Below, in pieces: positions 1 through 8,110 of a stretch of DNA of 64,000 bases. The stretch is taken from the NCBI GenBank assembly GCA_041391925.1, contig JAWKNA010000007.1, positions 1 to 64,000 on the forward strand, in the 5' to 3' direction. The first letter of the stretch is position 1; each line of letters opens with the position of its first letter. The stretch is from JBPOFM01 sp041391925. GTDB lineage: Bacteria; Bacteroidota; Bacteroidia; Flavobacteriales; Flavobacteriaceae. The notes below the pieces were generated by a model. It had not been told where the DNA came from, made no database searches, and worked only from the letters and a program-made list of their open reading frames with translations. The translations under genes were made by a program, and so were the position numbers.

Positions 1-162
1 TTCGGAAATAACAACCTGTAAATACTGAATGCGATTGGCAGGCACATCCTGCAACGGAAAATTGAGTAAATTGTAAAACATCACCTTAAAAGTCTCCTGT
101 GACCACAGCGAATAAATACTGAAAAGGAAGAAGGCTATTAAAAGTGATATATTGCGTCGCAT
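1..162 (-). CDS. Secreted endonuclease/exonuclease/phosphatase-like protein, N-terminal part (runs off window)
   Basis: An open frame starts at the ATG complementary to 160-162 and runs off the left edge, giving 54 codons. The first 21 residues form a signal peptide: a basic MRRN start, a hydrophobic core, and a cleavage region near SLWSQ. Mature sequence then begins with TFKVMFYNLLNF, which resembles the first strand of secreted endonuclease/exonuclease/phosphatase-fold proteins common in Flavobacteriia (usually an M-x-Y-N-x-x-N pattern). The start lies one base after the stop of the LOG-family gene on the same strand, so the two are probably co-transcribed. The family call rests on one short motif; the existence of the gene is better supported. 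Confidence 0.55.
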   Translation of the reverse strand, partial: MRRNISLLIAFFLFSIYSLWSQETFKVMFYNLLNFPLQDVPANRIQYLQVVISE

Positions 163-163
163 G

Positions 164-853
164 TTAGAAATTTGGGCTCAATTCAAATTCTTTGTAGAAG
201 CTATCCAAAATGCTGATAACCTCCTCAGGCGTATCCACCAAATGAACCAAATCTAAATCCTTTGCGCTGATGTTGAGGAAAGTGTCCAAAAGGATTTTTT
301 TAACCCAATCCAACAATCCTTCCCAGAAATCTGTGCCTACGAGAATAATAGGGAATTTTTCTATTTTGTTGGTCTGTATCAGAGTGATGGCTTCAAACAA
401 TTCGTCTAGTGTCCCAAAGCCACCAGGCATCACCACAAACCCCTGCGAGTATTTTACAAACATGACTTTTCTGACAAAGAAGTAATCAAAATCCAAGCTT
501 TTATCATGGTCGATATACGGATTGTCATGCTGTTCAAAAGGCAGCTCGATATTTAAACCAACGGACGTTCCACCAGCAATGTGGGCACCTTTATTGCCAG
601 CCTCCATAATACCTGGGCCTCCACCGGTAATTACTCCATAACCGTGTTCTACAATTTTTTTTGCAACTTCTTCAGCCAGCTTATAATATTTATGTTCTGG
701 CTTTGTACGTGCTGAACCAAAAATGGAGACACAAGGCCCTATTTTGCTCAATTTCTCATAACCATTGACAAATTCGCCCATAATCTTAAAGATGGCCCAA
801 GAGTCATTGGTTTTGATTTCATTCCATGCCTTGCTGTGTTTTTCTAATCTCAT
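164..853 (-). CDS. LOG-family protein (TIGR00730 type, nucleotide-monophosphate phosphoribohydrolase-like)
   Basis: This 229-residue protein carries the family signatures GGGPGIME (77-84) and PGGFGTLDE (143-151). They form the nucleotide-binding and catalytic loop of the lysine-decarboxylase-like Rossmann fold. Members hydrolyse cytokinin riboside 5'-monophosphates or related nucleotides; the bacterial substrate is usually unknown. It is cytoplasmic, with no signal peptide. The length is normal for the longer bacterial subgroup, with about 40 residues before the first Rossmann strand. A TAAATTTG -7 element lies about 80 bases upstream. A secreted nuclease-like gene follows one base downstream. 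Confidence 0.88.
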   Translation of the reverse strand: MRLEKHSKAWNEIKTNDSWAIFKIMGEFVNGYEKLSKIGPCVSIFGSARTKPEHKYYKLAEEVAKKIVEHGYGVITGGGPGIMEAGNKGAHIAGGTSVGLNIELPFEQHDNPYIDHDKSLDFDYFFVRKVMFVKYSQGFVVMPGGFGTLDELFEAITLIQTNKIEKFPIILVGTDFWEGLLDWVKKILLDTFLNISAKDLDLVHLVDTPEEVISILDSFYKEFELSPNF

Positions 854-932
854 TGACTGTTTGTTGTTTAGTTGTTTAATGTTTGGTTTGTATGAAATTC
901 ACTGATTATCTTCATCAGACCATCCAAACCGA

Positions 933-940
933 CAAATTTA
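933..940 (-). promoter_or_regulatory. Candidate -7 promoter element for the LOG-family gene
   Basis: On the minus strand this reads TAAATTTG, matching the Bacteroidota -7 consensus TAnnTTTG. It lies 80 bases before the ATG at 853. I do not see a TTTG -33 element at the expected spacing, so support is partial. Confidence 0.4.
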
Positions 941-1023
941 AAAAGAAAATAATAGAAAAGGAGTAATTAGCCCCAATTAAAGATATTGTAGGGACTATTA
1001 AATAAAAAAACAAAAAAATTGTC

Positions 1024-1060
1024 GATAAAAAAAGGCAATTCCTATGATGGTATTGCCTTT
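1024..1060 (-). terminator. Rho-independent terminator of the DUF5670 gene
   Basis: The arms AAAGGCAAT (1031-1039) and ATTGCCTTT (1052-1060) are a perfect 9-bp inverted repeat with a 12-base loop. Read on the minus strand, the stem is followed by a run of T residues. It sits about 40 bases past the stop of the small membrane-protein gene. Confidence 0.8.
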
Positions 1061-1097
1061 CAATTATTTTAGATAATTGTAAATTCTGTAACGACCG

Positions 1098-1265
1098 TTA
1101 TAAAGGACGTCGCCCAGCAATGATGTTGTAAAGGATTGCTATGATTGCAATGACCAATAGAATGTGGATTAAGCTACTGGTGCCCAATCCTTCAACTACG
1201 CCAAAAAATCCAAGCATCCATACCACGATACAAATTACGGCTACTAACCAAAGAAGACCTCTCAT
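1098..1265 (-). CDS. Small lmo0937/DUF5670-family membrane peptide
   Basis: A 55-codon frame begins at the ATG complementary to 1263-1265 and ends at TAA (1098-1100). The product starts MRGLLWLVAVIC and has two hydrophobic segments (about 3-22 and 31-49) around a glycine-rich turn, ending in GRRPL. This size and pattern match the lmo0937/DUF5670 family of tiny two-helix membrane proteins found across Firmicutes and Bacteroidota, whose function is unknown. It is monocistronic: its own terminator follows, and the uvrA stop lies 128 bases upstream. Confidence 0.8.
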   Translation of the reverse strand: MRGLLWLVAVICIVVWMLGFFGVVEGLGTSSLIHILLVIAIIAILYNIIAGRRPL

Positions 1266-1393
1266 AATAATTAGTTTTAGAGTTATTTCACTAAAATAAT
1301 GATTATTTGATAGACTTTTATAGTTTAAATGAAAATATTATTAACGCTATCACGAAAAATGAATGAAGAATGAGCAGATTCCGCAGCCAAAAT

Positions 1394-4228
1394 TCAACTA
1401 TGTAACTCCTTCTTTAAAAACTTTGCTGTGTAGCTTGTTTTGTGCTTGGCCACTTCTTCTGGAGTGCCTTCTGCAATAATTTTACCACCACCTTTGCCAC
1501 CTTCATAGCCAACGTCGATGATATGGTCAACGGTCTTGATGACGTCCATATTGTGCTCAATAATTAAAATAGTATTCCCTTTATTGACCAATTTATTCAA
1601 CACATTCATCAGCACTCTGATGTCTTCAAAATGAAGCCCTGTGGTAGGTTCATCCAAAATGTAGAAAGTGTTACCTGTGTCACGTTTGCTCAATTCGGTT
1701 GCCAGTTTGATGCGTTGTGCTTCACCACCCGAAAGCGTGGTACTTTGCTGTCCAAGGGTAATGTAGCCTAAACCGACATCCTTAATGGTCTTTAGTTTTT
1801 TATGGATTTTTGGAATGTGTTCAAAAAATTCAACCGCTTCATTGATGGTCATGTCCAAAACATCACTGATGGATTTTCCCTTGTAACGGATTTCCAAGGT
1901 TTCCCGATTGAAGCGCTTACCTTGACACGTTTCACATTCTACATAAACATCTGGAAGAAAATTCATTTCAATAACTCTCAATCCGCCACCTTGGCAGGTT
2001 TCGCAACGTCCACCAGCCACATTAAAACTGAATCTTCCTGGTTTGTAACCTCGAATCATCGCTTCTGGAACTTTGGCAAACAGACTTCGGATTTCATCAA
2101 ACGTTTTGGTGTACGTTGCTGGATTGCTTCTTGGTGTTCTACCAATAGGTGACTGGTTAATGTCAATCACTTTATCAATATGCTCTAGACCAGAAATACT
2201 CTTGTAAGGCATCGGTTTTTTAACACCATTGAAATAATGAGCGTTCATAATGGGATAGAGCGTCTCATTGATTAAGGTCGATTTACCACTTCCCGAAACG
2301 CCAGTAACACCAATCATTTTGCCCAAGGGAAACTTAACGGAAACATTCTTCAAGTTATTACCAGTACAACCCTTCAGTTCAATGAATTTTCCATTGCCCT
2401 CTCGGCGTTTTTTTGGAACGGAAATTTCCTTTGTACCATTCAAGTAATCTGCTGTGAGTGTATGGTGAGTCAATAATTCTTTCGGTGAACCGATACTGAT
2501 AATTTCGCCTCCATGTTTCCCTGCTTTGGGACCTATATCAATGACATAATCTGCATGCTCAATCATGTCCTTGTCATGTTCTACCACAATGACTGAATTC
2601 CCAATATCTCTAAGCGAAACGAGTGATTTAATCAATTTTTCGTTATCTCGTTGGTGCAATCCAATACTTGGTTCATCAAGGATATAAAGTACACCAACCA
2701 ATTGTGAGCCAATTTGAGTTGCCAATCTGATGCGTTGTGCTTCACCTCCAGAAAGAGATTTTGAATTTCTGTTTAGGGAAAGATAATCCAACCCAACGTC
2801 CAACAGAAACTGCAATCGAGTTCGTATTTCCTTGATGATTTCTTCTGAGATTTGAAGTTGCTTATCTGATAAATGGGATTTCAAATCCTTGAACCATTCG
2901 GCCAAATCCACAATATCTTTATTGGAAAGCTCGGCAATGTTCTGACCGTTGACTTTAAAATATAGTGATTCCTTTCTTAAACGTGTACCATGGCACTCAT
3001 CACATTCTACTTTATCCATGTACTCTTTGGCCCAACGTGTCAAAGAGGCTGAATCGGAATTGTTGAATTGGTTTTCGATAAAGTTGGCAACACCTTCAAA
3101 ATCTATTTTATAATCGCGAGTTACACCGAGTGTTTTGCTTTCTACGGAAAATTTTTCATCACCACCATAGAGAATTAGTTGTTTGGCCTCTGATGGAATG
3201 TTTCTGTAAGGGTCTGTCAATTCAAAATTATAACGTTGTGCTATAGTTTCAAACTGTTTGAAAATCCAACTGTTTTTATAAGGGCCGTGAGGCGCCAAGG
3301 CTCCAGCTCTGATGGAGAGATTTTCATCTGGAACAATCTTTTTCTCATTTACCTGATATAACTTACCAATACCATTACATTTTGGACAGGCTCCTTTTGG
3401 TGAGTTGAACGAAAAGTTGTTAGGTTCTGGATTTGGATAGGATATTCCAGAAGTTGGGCACATCAAATTCCTGCTAAAATAGCGTACCTCTTCGGCATCT
3501 TGATCTAGGACCATCAATACATCATCGCCATGGTACATTGCTGTGTCAATGCTTTCCATCAATCGTCTATCGTTATCAGCAGAATCATCAATCTTCAGTC
3601 GGTCGATGACAATCTCTATATCATGGGTTTTGTAACGATCAAGTTTCATGCCTTTTACAAGGTCTTTGACTTCGCCATCAGTTCTCACTTTTACAAAACC
3701 CTGTTTGGAAATCTGCTCAAACAATTCGCGATAATGTCCTTTTCTGGAGCGGACCACTGGAGCCAAAATATTGATGCGTTTGCCATTAAAACTTTCCTTT
3801 ATAAGCGAATGTATTTGCTCATCATTATAGCTCACCATTTTTTCGCCAGTATTGTAACTGTAGGCATCACTTGCGCGAGCGTAAAGCAAACGAAGAAAAT
3901 CATAGATTTCTGTGATTGTTCCCACTGTTGAACGTGGCGATTTACTAGTGGTTTTTTGCTCAATGGCTATTACTGGAGAAAGACCATCAATCTTATCGAC
4001 TTCAGGGCGTTCCAAACCTCCTAAAAACTGACGAGCATACGCCGAAAACGTCTCGATGTAACGACGTTGACCTTCCGCATAAATAGTATCAAAAGCCAAA
4101 GATGATTTACCGCTTCCAGACAGACCAGTAATGACTACTAATTTCTCTCTTGGAATGGACACATCTATGTTTTTGAGATTGTGCACTCTGGCACCTTTGA
4201 CTTCTATGGAATCGTCGAAATGGCTCAT
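1394..4228 (-). CDS. uvrA: Excinuclease ABC subunit A (UvrA)
   Basis: UvrA is the damage-recognition ATPase of nucleotide excision repair. The chosen start gives 944 residues. The first Walker A is GLSGSGKSS (35-43), the second is GVTGVSGSGKST, and there are two ABC signatures (LSGGEAQRIRLA and LSGGEAQRIKLA). CxxC zinc ligands are visible in CPKCNG, CDECHG, CETCQGG and CETCQGK. The frame extends 28 codons further to an ATG at 4312. That extension has no family-like sequence, and a TACCTTTG promoter element (4244-4251) lies inside it, so the start at 4228 (MSHFDDSI) is preferred. The gene is divergent from the 173-residue unknown at 4330. Confidence 0.97.
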   Translation of the reverse strand: MSHFDDSIEVKGARVHNLKNIDVSIPREKLVVITGLSGSGKSSLAFDTIYAEGQRRYIETFSAYARQFLGGLERPEVDKIDGLSPVIAIEQKTTSKSPRSTVGTITEIYDFLRLLYARASDAYSYNTGEKMVSYNDEQIHSLIKESFNGKRINILAPVVRSRKGHYRELFEQISKQGFVKVRTDGEVKDLVKGMKLDRYKTHDIEIVIDRLKIDDSADNDRRLMESIDTAMYHGDDVLMVLDQDAEEVRYFSRNLMCPTSGISYPNPEPNNFSFNSPKGACPKCNGIGKLYQVNEKKIVPDENLSIRAGALAPHGPYKNSWIFKQFETIAQRYNFELTDPYRNIPSEAKQLILYGGDEKFSVESKTLGVTRDYKIDFEGVANFIENQFNNSDSASLTRWAKEYMDKVECDECHGTRLRKESLYFKVNGQNIAELSNKDIVDLAEWFKDLKSHLSDKQLQISEEIIKEIRTRLQFLLDVGLDYLSLNRNSKSLSGGEAQRIRLATQIGSQLVGVLYILDEPSIGLHQRDNEKLIKSLVSLRDIGNSVIVVEHDKDMIEHADYVIDIGPKAGKHGGEIISIGSPKELLTHHTLTADYLNGTKEISVPKKRREGNGKFIELKGCTGNNLKNVSVKFPLGKMIGVTGVSGSGKSTLINETLYPIMNAHYFNGVKKPMPYKSISGLEHIDKVIDINQSPIGRTPRSNPATYTKTFDEIRSLFAKVPEAMIRGYKPGRFSFNVAGGRCETCQGGGLRVIEMNFLPDVYVECETCQGKRFNRETLEIRYKGKSISDVLDMTINEAVEFFEHIPKIHKKLKTIKDVGLGYITLGQQSTTLSGGEAQRIKLATELSKRDTGNTFYILDEPTTGLHFEDIRVLMNVLNKLVNKGNTILIIEHNMDVIKTVDHIIDVGYEGGKGGGKIIAEGTPEEVAKHKTSYTAKFLKKELHS

Positions 4229-4243
4229 AAATTTGCAAAGATG

Positions 4244-4251
4244 CAAAGGTA
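4244..4251 (-). promoter_or_regulatory. Candidate -7 promoter element for uvrA
   Basis: The minus strand reads TACCTTTG, matching TAnnTTTG, 16 bases before the preferred uvrA ATG at 4228. Its position inside the longer uvrA frame argues for the shorter start. No clear -33 TTTG is present. Confidence 0.45.
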
Positions 4252-4329
4252 CAATTTTAGTTGTTAATTTCTTGTGAAGGTTAGCAATGGATTTGTTATT
4301 ATTGTGGAGCAAATTTTAAATCAAAATAA

Positions 4330-4851
4330 ATGAAATTATTAGGAATAGGGTCTCGCATCAATCATAGCGAATTTGGAAAAGGGGTTGTTACAAATGTTAC
4401 CTCTAAACACTATTGGGTAACGTTTATTGACAACGGACTGGAAACTATTGAACTGGATAGTGATTTTGAAGTCATAGAAGCGGCAGATAAAGATGTGGAC
4501 ACCATCAGTTTGTTTGATGTGGAAAGCAGTTTGGTGGAGATTTTAAAGAAATTCAGCGACATCTCCGAATTGGTGACCATTGCTGATAAGTTCAAAGGAG
4601 GAAAACTTATTTTGGAACCTGCAGATGCCAGTCTAAAATCAAGTGAGGTTCCAATTGATACATTTTTTCACAAGATTACAATGGTTCGTGACCGACTACG
4701 GGTAATGGAACAAAAAATCAACAGCAGTAATCTTGATGAGCAGGAAAAAATAGATTTGCAGCAATATATTACTCGCAGTTATGGAAGCTTAACGACTTTT
4801 AATGTGTTGTTTAAGCATAAAGATCATCAATTCGTAGGGCAGAAGTCGTAG
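4330..4851 (+). CDS. Conserved hypothetical protein with SH3/Tudor-like N-terminus
   Basis: This is a 173-residue soluble protein with no signal peptide or membrane segment. Residues 1-50 have the pattern GxGSRINHSEFGKGVVTNV followed by a YWVTF strand. That resembles the small SH3/Tudor-like beta-barrel that starts several nucleic-acid-associated proteins (for example the UvrD C-terminal domain), where H-x-x-FG-x-G is typical. The rest (55-173) is mainly helical and charged, with a likely helical hairpin at 115-165. It is divergent from uvrA with about 100 bases between starts. I cannot assign a function; the Tudor-like reading is an inference from one motif. Confidence 0.75.
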   Translation: MKLLGIGSRINHSEFGKGVVTNVTSKHYWVTFIDNGLETIELDSDFEVIEAADKDVDTISLFDVESSLVEILKKFSDISELVTIADKFKGGKLILEPADASLKSSEVPIDTFFHKITMVRDRLRVMEQKINSSNLDEQEKIDLQQYITRSYGSLTTFNVLFKHKDHQFVGQKS

Positions 4852-4872
4852 ACTTCAGTCAGAGTTTACAAT

Positions 4873-5256
4873 CTAAGTTTTCTTAAATTTAATTTGAAAA
4901 TATACTTTTCTTATTAAAAAAATGTAAATGCCTATAGGTATAAAGATGCATATTAAGACTGACGTATTGGTATAGTTACTTCCCAATACATTGAAACTTC
5001 TCAAAAAATCTGCAGATAGGTCAAATAACCAACTACAAAATTTAGAAAAGCTTTTAATATAGATTAATAAAATGGCAATTATTAATAAAAAAACTATCTT
5101 AAAATAGTGTTTATTTATACTTTTGTCTATTAAAAAGGCCCAACTACATGGAATCAAACAATACCAAATAATGATGTTAACCTCTTTATAGCTAAATCCA
5201 GTTAACTCTGACAAGAACATCAAAATATCATAAACCACATTAAAAAGAGTTCTCAT
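4873..5256 (-). CDS. Hypothetical integral membrane protein (about three TM helices)
   Basis: The product has 127 residues with hydrophobic segments at about 27-45, 52-70 and 97-116, and a basic tail ending KFKKT. No family motif was recognised. Its ATG lies two bases after the stop of the 238-residue single-TM protein, so it is the third gene of a minus-strand operon starting with the acpH-like gene. Composition is AT-rich and phenylalanine/isoleucine-rich, normal for a small membrane protein. The strict abutment to the upstream gene supports translation. Confidence 0.6.
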   Translation of the reverse strand: MRTLFNVVYDILMFLSELTGFSYKEVNIIIWYCLIPCSWAFLIDKSINKHYFKIVFLLIIAILLIYIKSFSKFCSWLFDLSADFLRSFNVLGSNYTNTSVLICIFIPIGIYIFLIRKVYFQIKFKKT

Positions 5257-5258
5257 AT

Positions 5259-5975
5259 TTACTTAATTCCTTTGATGTCCGTGATCTCTAGCCCAAAAAC
5301 CATCATCTTATGAAATGTTGGCAACTGTGCTCCGCTTTCAGTTGTTGTCCAATGATTCCATGTGGCTTTGAGTCCGCCAATGGGTAATATATCTGCCCAA
5401 ATTTGAAAACTTATTGGCTTTCCATTTTTATCCAAATGCCACAGATAAGAATCGCCTGGTGTTGAACCTCCCGAAGTATAGGTAACCAACAAAGACTTTT
5501 TCCCCTTTTCTAAGGTCACCACACTTCGCTCTGTGCCTTCATCAAAAACTTTGTATGGAGCTACCAACCAAAAGGAATCATTATTGAAGAATTTGGTTGC
5601 TTTTTCTATCAGCTCAGCTGATTGTTCTCCAGTTACTTCAAAATTATGAACATATGTTTTGTTTTTTTTTGGTGCCTTAAAATTTAGGATTACCTTATAA
5701 TCTTCCCAATAAACAGTACAAGTGCCTTCGTTCTTTTTCCACTTGTAATGATGTCTGTTTTTAAAAGTCCATTCAATATAATCAGTGTTTTTATAAGCCT
5801 CAAAATTCAAGGCATTGAGCATTTCGGTTGCCAATTGCTCTGCTTGTATGCCTTTGGTACCAGTTGGTAAATCCTCATCATACTTTAGATAAAGAAATCC
5901 AAATAAAAGAAGTGTAGGAAGCGTCAAAAAGACAATTATCCCTGCAGTAATTTTTAATATTTTTTTTGCTTTCAT
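5259..5975 (-). CDS. Hypothetical membrane-anchored protein
   Basis: This 238-residue protein has an N-terminal hydrophobic helix (about 8-30) after a KAKK start and then a soluble domain, probably periplasmic. The soluble part is rich in tryptophan and tyrosine (TDYIEWTFKNRHHYKWKK, TVYWEDYKVIL) and looks like a beta-rich fold. There is no lipobox and no motif that I can name. It lies between the acpH-like gene (17-base gap) and the three-TM protein (2-base gap). Function is unknown. Confidence 0.7.
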   Translation of the reverse strand: MKAKKILKITAGIIVFLTLPTLLLFGFLYLKYDEDLPTGTKGIQAEQLATEMLNALNFEAYKNTDYIEWTFKNRHHYKWKKNEGTCTVYWEDYKVILNFKAPKKNKTYVHNFEVTGEQSAELIEKATKFFNNDSFWLVAPYKVFDEGTERSVVTLEKGKKSLLVTYTSGGSTPGDSYLWHLDKNGKPISFQIWADILPIGGLKATWNHWTTTESGAQLPTFHKMMVFGLEITDIKGIK

Positions 5976-5992
5976 ACCCTTTATGAATTCTT

Positions 5993-6595
5993 TTAAAGAT
6001 GGAATTCGGTTTTTATTTCTGATAATTTTAATGCGGAAAAAGTTCTGAGTTCCTCAAAAAATTCAGTGAATTCAGCTTCAAATTCCGAATAATATTTTTT
6101 AAGTTCCAAAGTAGCTCTGTCCATTCCAGAAATGTTTTTGGTGCGCCTGTTCATGCCATTCAGTACTCGTTGTATGCCTTCAAGATGGGCATAATTCAGC
6201 AACCAATTATCAGCCATCATATAAGGCATCATTTTTTGTATGCGAGCTGGGAGTAGCTCAAAATTGGTTTCCAGACTTTCATAAAATTTTTCAACATACT
6301 CCTCTAACGGAACTTCAGAATATCTTGACCAATTCTTTGCCAAAAAATGGTCATACAATATATCGACAATCACGCCACTGTAATGACTATAGCTTTTATG
6401 CAATCGTTTAGTGCTCTGCCTCACAATAGGATGGGCATCTGTAAATGTATCAATTTGCCGATGCAATAAAATACCTATTTGAATATGTTTTGAAAACTTT
6501 TTGTAGTGTTTCCCTCTAATGCCATCAGCTATAAAATTGCCAATAGTTATCAATTCGTTATCACCGGAAAGATAGATATGCGCTAAAAAATTCAT
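5993..6595 (-). CDS. acpH: ACP phosphodiesterase-like protein (DUF479/AcpH family)
   Basis: The family hydrolyses the 4'-phosphopantetheine prosthetic group from acyl carrier protein, converting holo-ACP to apo-ACP. The 200-residue length is normal. The N-terminus MNFLAHIYLS, the GNFIAD-G motif and the DUF479 signature HRQIDTFTDAHP (about 46-57), followed by a later DHFLA, are all visible; the conserved Asp/His residues are thought to bind metal. It is cytoplasmic. It is the first gene of a minus-strand operon with two membrane proteins of unknown role. Activity is inferred from the family. Confidence 0.82.
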   Translation of the reverse strand: MNFLAHIYLSGDNELITIGNFIADGIRGKHYKKFSKHIQIGILLHRQIDTFTDAHPIVRQSTKRLHKSYSHYSGVIVDILYDHFLAKNWSRYSEVPLEEYVEKFYESLETNFELLPARIQKMMPYMMADNWLLNYAHLEGIQRVLNGMNRRTKNISGMDRATLELKKYYSEFEAEFTEFFEELRTFSALKLSEIKTEFHL

Positions 6596-6665
6596 TCATC
6601 TAAATTACAAAGAATGATTTATGCAATTCCACAAGTTCAATACAAAATTTACGATTTTGAAATAT

Positions 6666-6673
6666 TATATTTG
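6666..6673 (+). promoter_or_regulatory. Candidate -7 promoter element for the phosphohexomutase gene
   Basis: TATATTTG matches the Bacteroidota -7 consensus and lies 23 bases before the ATG at 6697. No well-placed -33 TTTG was found. Confidence 0.45.
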
Positions 6674-6696
6674 CCTTTTAATGTGAAAATCAATCT

Positions 6697-8085
6697 ATGA
6701 CACTTATAAAATCAATTTCGGGAATACGAGGAACCATAGGCGGAGTCGTTGGGGATAATTTGACGCCAATAGATGCTGTAAAATTTGCATCAGCTTATGG
6801 AATATGGATAAAACAACAACGACATAAAGAAACCTATAGAATTGTTGTCGGAAGAGATGCGCGCATATCGGGAGAAATGATTCAGAATTTGGTGATGAAT
6901 ACATTGGTAGGATTGGGCATCCATGTCATTGATTTAGGATTGTCAACCACGCCAACCGTTGAAGTTGCTGTTCCTATGGAACATGCTGATGGCGGAATTA
7001 TCCTAACTGCCAGCCACAATCCAAAACAATGGAATGCTTTAAAACTTTTGAACGCTCAAGGCGAATTTTTGAATGGTGAACAAGGCGCGAAGATTTTGGA
7101 AATTGCCGAAAATGACACTATGAATTTTTCTGATGTAGATAGCCTTGGCAAAATCACCAAAAACCAAGCGTATATCGATATGCATATTGATGAGGTTCTA
7201 AAAATGCCGTTGGTCAATAAAAAAGCAATTGATAGTGCCAATTTTAAGATTGTTGTAGATGGTGTGAACTCTACAGGTGGTATTGCTATTCCTTTGCTAT
7301 TGGAGAGATTGGGAGTTAACACAGTAAAATTGTATTGCGAACCAAATGGACATTTTCCACATAATCCAGAACCTTTGAAAGAACATTTGGGAGATTTGGC
7401 AACTGCAGTTGTAAATGAACGAGCCGATTTAGGGATTGTTGTCGATCCAGATGTAGATCGTTTGGCATTTATGGATGAAAACGGTGAGATGTTTGGGGAG
7501 GAATATACTTTGGTTGCTTGTGCCGATTATGTATTGAGCAAAACACCCGGAAATACCGTAAGCAATATGAGTTCTACACGAGCTTTGAGAGATGTCACTG
7601 AAAAGCATGGAGGCAATTATGAAGCCAGTGCTGTTGGAGAGGTCAATGTTGTGGAATTGATGAAGAAAACTAATGCCATTATAGGTGGTGAAGGCAACGG
7701 AGGCATTATTTATCCAGAACTACATTATGGGCGAGATGCTTTGGTCGGCATTGCCTTGTTCTTGAGCCTTTTGGCTGAAAAAAAAATGAAAACCAGCGAA
7801 TTGAGGGCATCATACCCTAACTATTTCATGAGTAAAAAGAAAATAGAATTGACTGCAAATTTGAATGTTGATGGAATTCTAGAAGCCATGCAGAAGCATT
7901 ATCAAAATGAAAAATTGACTACGATTGATGGTGTAAAAATTGATTTTAGCAACAGTTGGGTCCATCTACGTAAAAGCAATACAGAACCAATCATCAGAAT
8001 TTATACTGAAGCTCCTACTCAAACCGAAGCAGATGCTTTGGCTGATAAAATCATTGCTGAAATTAAGGCAGTTGCAAATATTTAG
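6697..8085 (+). CDS. glmM: Phosphoglucosamine mutase / phosphohexomutase (GlmM type)
   Basis: This is a 462-residue alpha-D-phosphohexomutase. All four domain signatures are present: the phosphoserine loop TASHNPKQWN (phosphorylated Ser106), the metal-binding loop DPDVDRL (about 250), the sugar-specificity loop GEGNGG (about 330), and the C-terminal phosphate-binding RKSNTEPIIRIYTEA. GlmM interconverts glucosamine-6-P and glucosamine-1-P for UDP-GlcNAc synthesis. Bacteroidota enzymes of this subgroup are usually annotated as GlmM, but phosphomannomutase activity cannot be excluded from sequence. The gene is followed after 25 bases by a PLP enzyme with its own -7 element. Confidence 0.88.
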   Translation: MTLIKSISGIRGTIGGVVGDNLTPIDAVKFASAYGIWIKQQRHKETYRIVVGRDARISGEMIQNLVMNTLVGLGIHVIDLGLSTTPTVEVAVPMEHADGGIILTASHNPKQWNALKLLNAQGEFLNGEQGAKILEIAENDTMNFSDVDSLGKITKNQAYIDMHIDEVLKMPLVNKKAIDSANFKIVVDGVNSTGGIAIPLLLERLGVNTVKLYCEPNGHFPHNPEPLKEHLGDLATAVVNERADLGIVVDPDVDRLAFMDENGEMFGEEYTLVACADYVLSKTPGNTVSNMSSTRALRDVTEKHGGNYEASAVGEVNVVELMKKTNAIIGGEGNGGIIYPELHYGRDALVGIALFLSLLAEKKMKTSELRASYPNYFMSKKKIELTANLNVDGILEAMQKHYQNEKLTTIDGVKIDFSNSWVHLRKSNTEPIIRIYTEAPTQTEADALADKIIAEIKAVANI

Positions 8086-8093
8086 TACCTTTG
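8086..8093 (+). promoter_or_regulatory. Candidate -7 promoter element for the class V PLP enzyme gene
   Basis: TACCTTTG begins immediately after the glmM stop and lies 18 bases before the ATG at 8111. It matches TAnnTTTG, but no properly spaced -33 element is visible. Confidence 0.4.
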
Positions 8094-8110
8094 TTTTTTA
8101 ATTTATTTCG

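Noticed and set aside
1394..4312. UvrA start at 4312
   Set aside because: The extra 28 residues are not UvrA-like, and the promoter element at 4244-4251 would lie inside the coding region.
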